From Schistosoma mansoni (taxonomy: Eukaryota; Platyhelminthes; Trematoda; Strigeidida; Schistosomatidae), in the NCBI RefSeq assembly GCF_000237925.1, contig NC_031500.1, forward strand, positions 496,001 to 560,000: a DNA stretch of 64,000 nt. The letters run 5' to 3'. The translations under genes were made by a program, and so were the position numbers. The first letter of the stretch is position 1, and every line of letters starts with the position of its first letter. The notes below the pieces were generated by a model that saw nothing but the letters and a program-made list of their open reading frames with translations, was not told the DNA's origin and ran no database searches. Positions 11,045-23,000 of this stretch are shown in pieces.

Positions 11045-14000
11045 ACGTCTAGCTAATTCCTCAGATGTTTCATCTGGTAATGGATAAATCGGATCACCAA
11101 TGTAGGTTCTGGAAATGAAAACAATAATATTGTAAAAGTTAGAACTTTGATCGATTGCGGAAATGTACGAAGCATAAAACCAAGAAAAAAAATCAATTGG
11201 ATGATTGGTAAATGGGACTCGTCATAGAATGAAATCAGTTAAGAATATCAGTGAATACGACTTACTTACGCCTGTTACCCCTTGTGGAGGAGCATAGGCC
11301 GCCCACCAGTATTCTCCATCCAACTCTGTCCTGGGCAATCATTTCCAGTCAACATTCATCCTTTTCATATCTGCTTATATTTCCCAGCGTGATGTGTTCT
11401 TTGGCCTTTCTCTTTTTCGCTTCCCGATTGCCTCGAGATGCAGTTTGGTGATTTCCCCAATGTATGTGCGACCCACTTCCAACGTCTTTTCCTAATTTCC
11501 TCTTCAGCTGGAAGCTGGTTTGTCCTCTCCCATAAAACGCTGTTGCTGATAGTATCCGGCCAATGGATGTTGAGTATTTTGTGTAGACAACTGTTTATAA
11601 ATACTTGTACCTTCTTGACGATGGATGCAGTAGTTCACCGCGTTTCATCTCCGTACAGTAGAACTGTCTTGACGTTCGTATTGAAGATTCTCACTTTGAA
11701 GTTAGTTGACAGTTTTCTTGAGTTACATATGTTCTTCAATTGTAGAAATGCTGCCCTTGCTTTGCCAATCCTCGCACTTACATCTGCATCCGATCCCATT
11801 GAATACGAAGGAACACTGAATAGTTGTTTGATCTTATAATGGGACTTTTAAACCAAATATTCATGACACGACGACGGATTCAATCTGAGATCTTCAAGTC
11901 ACACAGTAAACGGTTCATTTTTAGAGAGCTGTATTGTAACCAAGTGGTTATTTTTTTATTGATTTATGATATAACATCATTCAATGCCAACAGTTTAGTG
12001 TAAAAGACTTTATGAAGGATTTTTGTATTTGTTGTGTATGTGAAACTATGTATAATTCCACCCATCAACAATGCAGGATTCGGTAAATAAATCAGCATCG
12101 ACCCCTAGGATGTCGGAACCCACACATATCGATACAATAAGGGGGAGTCACCGGCGAATCTCAACCATGAAATTCTCACTTCATTATAAGCTTCAATCCA
12201 CCAAGCAATAACTTGATAGCCAGTAGAACATAAACGGTTGAATGTCAGTTTGTAATGTGTAAAATAGATCCCAGAGATTTCAGTTGATTATGATCCACGG
12301 TCACCTCTATGCCGAATATTGTTGACATTACTCATTTGGTAGTTTCATTATAGTCAGGGCTGAAGGTTCAAATGTATGCCATGGTCAGTTACTTCAACTT
12401 TCTTCGTTGCATTTAGATGATTGTTTTCCAGTCGTCAATTGTACATTTTCCCAAAACATTGTACTTTTACATACAGCGGAACAAAAATTATGATATGCAT
12501 TGGTAAGTCGTAACTGACAAAACTTAATATGTACTACAACATCCTCTATATGTATATTAGTTGCTTAATGCGAAAGAGAAATCCTTGACTATTTTATAAA
12601 ATCACTCTAAAACTGTTATAACATATGGCCAAGTTGGATGCCCTGTTAATGTATAACATGGTAAGACCGTCAATCAGAGAGCAGTGAATTATCGATCGGA
12701 CCAATGATACACGAAAACCGTACGAGCAGTCTAGAGTATTTGTTGGGCCTGCTTCTGTCTAGCTCAGCCAGTTAAGTTCAGAACACCAATCTCAGCCTCT
12801 GAGGTATGAATCATTATATTTCAAATATACTGGGTTTATATACTAAACAGACAGACTACATCACACCACAAAATACCCATTTGTACAAGATTCACCCAAG
12901 TGTGGCTGTAAGGGGAACAGTAATTAATAGACAGGGCATAATTCAAGAATGGTAAATCGTATAATAATAGTTCATAAGTCAAAATAAAGCTTATAATAAG
13001 GGGGACATCAATATGAATAATTTACTTAGCTAACAATTATACAATAAAATATATACGCATAGTATTGGTTCATAAATGGATCCCAAAGTTAAGATGGTGG
13101 TTGGAGGTGGTCAACAGGATACCCTGGACCGAGGTTTCGTGCAACTTGGCACTCGTCAGCAAAGAGTACCTGTAATCTTGAGGGAACTGGTGCTCCCTGA
13201 CAGATTCGATCCCGTGTCACTCAGCTTCACGGTCAGAGACGTTACCACTGAGCTACTCGGGCCGCGACCGATCTCCTGTAGGACTGAGATATAATCACAA
13301 TTGATTGATCACTGGGTGGTGATCAATGTCATGCATGTCAAGTCCTTCTTAGTACAGATCGAATGCTATCGATCAAGTTGAAATGTGGCCACTAGTCTAC
13401 GTGGCTCGACACTGCGTGCACTATGTTGAGATAAAATGGTGGTTGGAGGTGGTCAACAGGATACCGTGGACCCGGGTTTCGTGCTACTTGGCACTCGTCA
13501 GCAAGATATACTTGTAATCTTGAGTGGCCACATTGCAACTTGGTCGATAGCATCCGATCAGCGCTAAGAAGGACTTGACACGCATGACAACATTGATCAC
13601 CACCCAGTGATCAATCAATTGGTATACCAAAGTTACTATTCATTATCCTTACCGGGGCATAACACAAACCTCATTCTTTAGGTTTTTGTCTTTACTGACA
13701 TGTCGGTTCTTACTTTTTTATCCTTATTATTCTTATGAAGATGACTTCATACCCTTTAAACATGTACCGTCGATCAGATATAATGATGATGATAATAATA
13801 GCTGAAATTGTATATTTTATTGATTGATCTCAGTAAAAAAAGAAGAAATTAAACAAATCAATCGGGAGAGAAACACACACTAAATTATGGAAATGTACAC
13901 ACATATAGGTACATTCTTCTTTACATTTGTTACTTTCTGTAACTGGGTTGATGATAAGGATGAATGATGAAAAGAAAATGACATGTCTTCACTTATATCA

Positions 14001-17000
14001 ATGCACGTGGACAACTGCGGAAACACATCCAACTGGGAAAATGTGGAGATTTCGGATAGAGGCAATTCCAAAAACACCAGAGAACTTTTAGAAGCTTGGC
14101 ACTCAGGTCAATCAGCAATAAACAATCACATTGAAATCAATCCAATTTATCAACCAATCAATCAGGAAAACTATGCACAAACATGGGAACAAAATCAAAA
14201 CAATGGGATATACAACCAAAACAAAGAAGTAAACAATGACAGATTTAAGGTCAACAAGAACCACTCAACATCGAGGTGTACAGGACAAGCTGTGAACCAC
14301 ATGTGTAGAAATTCAAAAACTTCACTTCTACTTGAAGTTTGTGCTGATGATGTTGTTCAGAAGGACGATGAAAGCTCCACGACCAAACCATCCAGCTCAG
14401 AGAACGAAACTCCATCAAAAAAATACTTTTATTAATATTTATCATTCAATTTCAGCCAGTCATAAGCGACGTAGTATCTGGCACGTTTCATGTGTACCAG
14501 TGTTCAAGGTGCCAGAACATATCACTACACTGAGATGAAATGATTTGGATATGTTCAAGAGTACGCAAAGTAGGGAATGTACCAGTGGTTGTTGAAAACA
14601 TTAAGTATAAACAATATGAGTCGACGACATAAGGATTCATGAAATAGAAAGCAACTGAAGATTATAGCAACCATCCTACAATCAATTCCTATTATAGTCA
14701 ATTTTGGTCAAGCCCTTTTCATTAACTTACTTAACAGACATTGTCATTTGGATAGTAACAATTTGCATATCCTTTGCACTGTTATGACCACTAGAGCACA
14801 TGACACTATCCAAAATGTTGACTGTTTAAATATCATTCGATGACTCATACTCCTCCCCATATATGTATGCAGGCAAATACTATTATCAGCCTTTGTTTTG
14901 TTTTGCTGTGCCCTTACTAAATCTGACTATACATTGCCTATTTGATTGCTTGCTATTCGCTCGTTCGCTTCCTTCGCTTGTTCGCCTGTTCACTCGCTCT
15001 CTCGCTTGCCCGTTGATATTTGCTCAGGTGTTGTTAGCTTTCTAGCCTGAGTTATTCGACAATAAACTGTAGTTGCTGCTTTCATTTGGCTTCTGATTTT
15101 ACGCACCGTTAAGATTAGAATTATAACGGTTATCGAAGCGATCAATTAAGGAAGCACGCCACTACAAGATTTACGTTAACAAGAATTAACGAATGCATAT
15201 ACACTGTTGCAGCCAATTCTGAGACATATCATTGTTAATATTTGTAGAGTATTTGGGGAAAGGTTAAGTTTTCAAAATTATCCAATAGAGAATAACTGTA
15301 CTTTTTATAATCGTCTATTTATAGAGATTACATTGACTTCTAAATCAATGACATTATCTCTTATCATTTAATATTAGTCTCTGATAATATATGAGTGAGT
15401 TGTGTGTACACTATTGTTATATCGTGTTGCCTGAGTTCCCTGTATAATATATGACGTTGTGATCCCCACGTATCAGAGAGGAATGGATTATCGATCAGAC
15501 CAATGATATACAAAAGCCGTATAAGCAGTCTTGAGTACTTATCAGTCCTGCTTTCTGCCTAGCCCAGCCAGTTAAGTCCAGAACACCAATAACAGCCTCT
15601 GCAATATGAACCATTATTCTCAAACATACTGAGTTTATAAACCAATCAAACTGACCACATCGTACCATAAAATAGGGGAACAAAATTTGTACAAGATTTA
15701 GCCAAATGTGGCTGTGAATATGGGAGATAGTAATTAATAGACAGGGCATAACTCAAGAATGGTAAATCATATAATAATAGTTCATAAGTCAAAATAAAGC
15801 TTATAATAAGAGGGACATGAATATGAATAGTTTAGTTATTTAACAAAGTATTGGTCCATAAATGGATCCCAAAAGTTACCATTCATTATTCTTATCGGGA
15901 TATAACAACTATAAATTCTTATTCGTTTTGTTGTGAGATCAAGTATTTGAGATCTATTATTGTGTACTTTTTTGAATTATGAATGAACAGAGTATAATAG
16001 AGAATCAATCTGCCCTGATTGGATGGAACTATTATGATAGAAAAGCCATGATTTTATTAACGTCTTCATCAAACAGGACTATATCATCTACGTATTATGA
16101 ATCAAAAAGTGAACCTTGTGATACGAGATTGACTTCTAAAAACTCAAATAATGAGAGGGCCACTGTTACCCACTTTTTGCACTATTTCATACAAGCTTTT
16201 CAGTTATCGAATATAAGTGTTGCATGAGCTCTATGCCAGGAGATTTGCGCTTACTGATAATACTTAGGTCAGTTAGTAAATGACGCTTTATCTGTTTTCA
16301 TCTCAAGACTTTTCACCAACCTACTCCTAAGTCACTCAACATTGTATGTTGAGGTATGTGATGGTTGATTGAAGCACATTTGAAATCAACCTAAATATCG
16401 ATGTTGTCAGACAGTTCCTCACGATATTGGACAATAACGGGGTTATGAACTAAGTTACGACTCGGCTGACGTTTAAGTAGTAATGATATCGCTTTCGTTC
16501 CTAAAGTTTCCTGAGGATATGCTATGTGATGTAAGAAACTAGACAATGACAATATGACCTATATACACCCAGTATAGGGTGGAAATTCTTCCTTAAACTA
16601 TGAATAAACTAGTATAGGGGGATTGTAGTGATTGCTAAACTTTGCAGTTTACATCATAGGTTGATTTTAAATAGACAACGACAACTGTTTTGTCCTAGCC
16701 ATAAGGTTCCTCAGCAATGCAAACCGAAAACTTCGTTAGAATTCGAACCTAGAGTATCCGGGTCTCATGATGAACAATTTATTTACCAACTACTGGAGTT
16801 CAAATCCAATGGCTTACATTTCTAAATTCAATTTGCTATATTACTCAGCTAAACGGTTGAGCTCCACTGTTCATGGTTTCCCATACTAAAACGTCGGGAA
16901 ATTACCACATGGAATGAGTTACTAATAATGAACATATAATTACACCTTACAAATTAACTTACCTAAGCTTAACAGGAAAATAACCATAAAATATTGCTAA

Positions 17001-20000
17001 TGGTAATCGTGTTCGTTCATATAAACTACGCCACCAACCTATAAGGATAAAATGTAAAAACTAAGATTTTAATGTTACCTTTGCCAAATTGCACAATTCT
17101 TATAGTTTCACGAATATTTTCTGTAAACATTGGATAAATAGGCTGAAAAGAAAAAAAGAGAAAAACAATAGAAGAAAGAATCAAACATTTAAAGTTGAGT
17201 CTTCTTTGTAATCATTGCATAAAGATTGGGAAAAAAGGGGCACCAGATTTGTGTGAGTAGTGGAATACTCCACGGACACTCAGACCAAAGCAAGCGGTTT
17301 TCTTAAGGTGTCACTCTCTGAACCTTTTACCTACAGGTCTAATCCACAAGATTGTGGAGCATCGTTAGGAGATGCAGTCCCATGGAAGTCGGTGACCAAC
17401 TGTACTTTCAGTCGACATTTGTACCTTCACGATCCTGGAGTCTATGTGCACCACTGTTTTAGAATCAGGATTTTTTTAACTCCCCTATGTGGATCCTCTG
17501 TGTCCACCAACCCGGTTGGAGCGTCGGACATTCGCTTTTCGTCCTCTCAATTTTGTAAACAACAATAATGCCACGAGAAAGCAATGAGTAGGGCTTCCCT
17601 GGCAAAGGTTATATAGGCGTGGCCATGTGAGATTATTTGGAGAGGGAGAGCGGACTCTCTCCATTCTCAGCCGTACAAGGGCATTTGGGGGCTTTTAATC
17701 TACAATATATTTTAATACCTTCTATACATTTAACTGTTATATAAATCTGTTATATCCTCGGTGAATTACGAATGGTAACTTTTAGGTTTATTTATGGATC
17801 AATGTATTATGCCTATTTCCTATTGTACAATTATTATGTAACTGAACTATTCATATTCGTATTTTCTCTTATCATTAACTTTATTTTGATCTTTGACTTA
17901 TTATCATACGATTCTTGAGTTATCATCAGTTTATTGATTACTTTGGTTTGTATAAAAACCCAGTGTGTTTGTAAATAATGATTCATATTGCCGAGGCTGT
18001 TATTTGTGTTCTGGACTCAAGTGGCTGGGCTAGGCATATAGCAGGGCCGATACGCACTCAAGACTGCTCGTACGATTTTATGTATCATTTGCGTCCGATC
18101 AGTAAAATCCACTTCTCTCTAATTGCACAATCATATATATTACGAGTCATACAATATAACAAAATCTTTAGAAAATTTCTTATATATTAACTTACTTGCC
18201 CAGATAATAATGAAATACGTGCAAAACCTCGACGATTCTCCCATATAACTGTATAAAATTCATCAGAGAATAATGCTTCTCTAACACCTCCAGGAGAGAT
18301 TAATAATACATCACCTTGAGATACTTTACCATCTAATTATAATGTAAAAACAAAATGAATCTATGGTGTAGACTACAAATAATTATGTTAATTAATCTTT
18401 ATTTTATTTATTTAAACACATACATATTGGTATAAAAGGGCACCAGATACATATGCGCCACACAAAATAATGAAAGTAGGAAGAGAAGGGATGAAAAGAT
18501 AAGGCGGACTGAAATGTACAACCAGAAGACTCTTTCAGTTAAGAAAGTTAGAACCACTCTTTATGAAGAAAGTAAAAGAAGGTTATAGCAGGATTGCTAC
18601 TGGCTTCTATTCTGAGCCATATCTGATAACGTCTCTCGCCACTGTGTTGCACCATCTCTTGGACCACTCAGTAATGAACAATTTCATATTTGTCTAGTCG
18701 GTGGAGTGGCTGAGTGATCTAAGGCGCTGGTTTGCCCCCGAATGCCCTGATACGGCTGAGAGTGGAGAGAGTCCGCTCTCCCTCTCCAAATGCTCTCACA
18801 CGGCCACGCGTATATAGTCTCTGACAGGGAAGTCCTACTCACTGCCTTCTCGCGACTGTGGTGTTCTTTACGAAATTGAGAGGACGAAAAGAGAATGTCC
18901 GGCGCTTTAACCGGGTTGGTGGACACGGCGAGTTCACCTAGGGAAGTTGGAAAACCCTGATTCCAAACCAATGGTGCACATGGGCTCCAGTATCCTGAGG
19001 GAACAAATGGTGTATGAACCAATTGTTGGTCACCGACTACCATGGTACTGCATCTCCTCACGATGCTCTACTGCCTTGTGGATCAGAGCTTCAAGTCAAA
19101 GGCTCGGGGTTTGGCTCCTCAAGAAAACCACCTGCTTCAGTGTGGGCAACTGGGCAGTATCACAGCCCTCACACAAATGAGATTTGTGTGGCGCACATAT
19201 ATCTGGTGCCCCTTTGTAACAATATTTAAGTGTTTAAATAAATAAATTTTTAGCCCCGATTATATTTTATCGCTTTAGTTGCAGCGCCCTGGTTAGTAGT
19301 CTAAATAGCTTAACATCATATTCAATAAGCGGAGGAATTAGGTAGTCTAAGTTAATCAACAGGATACTGTGGATCTAGGTGTCGCACTAGTGATAACTTC
19401 TTAGTAGAGCTTGCCTGCAACCTCCAAGAATCTGTTCCATGATGGATCCAGTTTCATTATCTGAGACGTTATCGTTTGAATTAATTGGGCTAACAAGTTT
19501 AAACTATCACAAAGCCTAGGTCTAACATAGTTCCTTATTGAACTTTTCTAACTCCCTAGCATACAAGTAATTAATTCAATTTTTAAAGGAAAATTGAATA
19601 TTATTACTAATGGGAATGCCACTAGTAAACGATTTAAACATTTGAAAGTTACTCAGTCAGATATGGATGGTGGCTAGCAGTGGAATCTAGGATGCGCACT
19701 TCATCCTGCTTGGAACTCATCAACTAGATGTACTTGCATCCCAGAGTTGATATTCACTCCGGGACTCAAACAAAGCATCTTCCGCTCTAAACAACCAATA
19801 TGTATGGATTGAAATTTAGAGGTTACATTACAACTACTCAACAGAACACATTTAGGATTTTACATAGTGTCGAACTCATGACTTCCCTATTAGATAAATA
19901 AAAATCCCACATATTATACCCAGGAAAAAAAAACCATCAGAACATTCTATAAATCAGACTAGTAGCAGAAGCGGTAGAATTGAGTTAACACTACACTCCA

Positions 20001-23000
20001 TGATGTGTTACTGATGGAAATCGTGAATATAAAGTACCCTCATTGACAGGACAAACTGGTGACACATCGTGATCCAGATACTTTTATCCTTTTTATCAAC
20101 ACACTCTTACAATAGTCAGTATAACGTGCGTAAAAGTAGACGGTAATTGTGTATGTGTAACACACATGCATCCTGATTACTTGAGTTGAGGAAGATTCAT
20201 AACCATTAGCTTAACCGATTCACCATCTCTATCTATTGTCAGTTAGTGTCTATCAATGTAAGCCTATCACAAATCTACGCTAGATCAGGTAACGTTAACA
20301 TACCAAATAAGCACGATGAGATGAAATTGATGTAATAAATAGCAAAGATTTCAAAATAATTTAGTAGCAATGATAACGAGGAAGACTAAACAATGATAGT
20401 ATGGTTTAGGAAGATAGAAGTAAAAGGTGTATATGGATGAATACTGAGAATGAAGATTCAGAGAAAGATAAATAGTGAGTGTACCGGCACAAATGCACCC
20501 GATTCTGAGTCCTATCACCCAACGTCTGTAACCACTGATAGCGGTTGTGGCGCAGACCTAAATTAGATAGACTGTATCTATTAAAACAGCCAATTCCAAC
20601 AATCAATGACCTAATGGATTGTTATCGTGTCATTATCAAAATAGAATCTAGAACGAATGTATATCAGTCCAAATTGTCACACATTAGATCACCACACCCG
20701 AAGAGGAACTGATTTCAATTACAGTGAACGTCTAAACATGAGGGGTAGTTCTAAAGAAAAATATGACTCATTATTTGGAAAACAATGACGAATGAATGTA
20801 ATCGAGCTACTGTGATTGATTTTAAACCATACCATCACTCAATCTCAACTATTTATTAAATCACAAGCTCCAAACAGAAGGTTTGCACTTATTGAAATAT
20901 TTTATTATTTTATTACGCCCGTTACCCCTCGTCGAGGAGCATAGGCCGCTCACCAGCATTCTCCATCCAACTCTGTTCTGAGCCTTCCTTTCCAGTTAAC
21001 ATTCATCCTTTTCATATCTGCTTATATTTCCCGGCGTAATGTGTTCTTTGGCCTTCCTCTTTTCCGCTTCCGTTCCGGATTCCAAGTTAGGGATTGAGTC
21101 GTGATGCACATTGGTGATTTCCCCAATGTATGTGCGATCCACTTCCAACGTCTTTTCCTAATTTCCTCTTCAGCTGGAAGCTGGTTTGTCCTCTCCCATA
21201 AAACGCTGTTGCTGATAGTATCCGGCCAATGGATGTTGAGTATTTTGTGTAGACAGCTGTTGATAAATACTTGTGCCTTCCTGATGATAGTCGTAGTAGT
21301 TCTCCACGTTTCAGCTCCGTACAGTAGGACTGTCTTGACGTTCGTATTGAAGATTCTCACTTTGAAATTAGTTGACAGTTGTTTTGAGTTCCATATATTC
21401 TTCAATTGTAGAAATGCTGTCCTTGCTTTGCCAATCCTCGCCTTTACATCTGCATCCGATCCTCCTCGCTTATTAACGATGCTCCCCAGGTACGTGAATG
21501 TTTCCACCTCTTCCAGAGTTTCGCCATCAAGTGTAATTGGATTGGTGTTCTCCGTGTTGCATTTGAGAATCTTGCTTTTTCCTTTGTGAATGTGGAGGCC
21601 TATCGATGCAGAGGCTGCTGCTACATTTGCTGTCTTCATCTGCATTTGTTCGTGTGTATGAGAGAGGAGGGCTAGGTCATCTGCGAAGTCCAAATCCTCT
21701 AATTGATTCTGAGAAGTCCATTGTATTCCGTATTTCCCGTCAGATGTCGAATTCTTCATAATCCAGTCAATCACTAGAAGGAAGAGGAATGGGGAGAGTA
21801 GACAGCCTTGTCTGACTCCGGTCCTTACTGGAAATGCATCTGTCAGCTGTCCTCCATGCATGACTTTGCACTGTAGTCTATCGTATGAGTTTTGGACAAT
21901 GTTGACAATCTTTTCAGGAACTCCATAGTGTCGAAGAAGTTTCCATAATGTTCTCCTATCCACGCTGCCAAACGCCTTCTCATAGTCGATGAAGTTGACG
22001 TATAGTGATGAGTTCTACTCAACTGATTGTTCCACGATGATCCGTAGTGTTGCAATCTGGTCTGTGCACGACCGATCCTTACGGAATCCAGTCTGTTGAT
22101 CTCGAAGTTGGGCGTCTACTGCGTCTTTCATCCGATTTAGCAGCACTCTGTTGAAAACGTTTCCTGGTACTGATAACGAACTGATGCCTCTGTAATTCTC
22201 ACATTTGCTCAGATCTCCTTTCTTTGGTATCTTGATGAGATATCCCTCTTTCCAGTCCATTGGCACTTGTTCCTCTTCCCAAATCTTCTTGAATAGAAGG
22301 TGAAGCATATTTGCAGTTATTTCAATGTCTGACTTCAGGGCTTCTGCTGGTATATTGTCAGGTCCTGCCGCCTTCCCACTTTTGATTTGTCTGATGGCCA
22401 TCTTGACTTCTTCGATCGTTGGTGGAGTGACATCTATTAGAAGTCAGTGTGGGCTGCTTCTATGTTCGGTGGATTCAATGGGGCTGGTCTATTCAGCAGT
22501 TCCTCGAAGTATTCTGCCCATCTTTTCCTCTGTTCTTGAATCTCAGTGATTGTCTTTCCTTCTTTGTCCTTGACTGGTCTCTCTGGTTTTCTATATCTCC
22601 CTGCCAATTTCTTCGTTGTATCATATAGTTGTTTCATATTCCCTTCTCTTGCAGCTTTTTCCACCGTCGTTGCTAGTCCCCCCATGTATTTCTGCTTGTC
22701 GGCTTTAATGCTTTTCTTCACTTCCCTGTTTGCTTCTGCGTAGCCTGCTTGTGCTTTGACTTTCTCTGCTCGTGTTCGGCTGTTGTTAATTGCTAGTTTC
22801 TTGTTCTTCCTTTCTTGAATTTTGTCCAGGGTTCCCATAGAGATCCATTCCTTGTGATGATGCTTCTTAGGACCAAGAACCTTCTGACACGTTGAAGTTA
22901 GTGCTTCTTTTATCCCTCTCCAGTTGTCCTCCAAAGTAGTTTCTTGTTCATTCAGTAGATCCTGTAGAGCTTGGAACCTGTTGTTGAGAGTTATCTTGAA

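Larger units (their letters stand above)
13092..13626 (-). mobile_element. Compound hammerhead SINE/satellite insertion (type B), 1.3 tandem units plus inverted piece
   Basis: Flanked by CCAAAGTTA (13083-13091 and 13627-13635). In minus-strand order it holds: an inverted copy of the unit's body (13626-13524); a partial unit with a hammerhead (13523-13393); and a full unit (13392-13092) with body, tRNA-like head (TAGCTCAGTGGTAACG A box, GGGATCGAATCTG B box) and a second hammerhead. The two cleavage sites are 342 bp apart. The outer arms 13301-13392 and 13524-13620 form a roughly 95-bp inverted repeat. Confidence 0.8.
12669..13665 (-). mobile_element. LTR-like fossil, copy L2, split by a ribozyme repeat
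   Basis: 12669-13091 and 13627-13665 match consecutive parts of the L3 copy at 15475-15906 (shared block TAATTAATAGACAGGGCATA and others). The 13092-13626 block in between is a later insertion with a 9-bp target duplication. Old LTR-like copy. Confidence 0.6.

Noticed and set aside
21101-21589. 162-aa plus-strand open frame (and similar at 11438-11839)
   Set aside because: Antisense shadow of the RTE LINE coding region.
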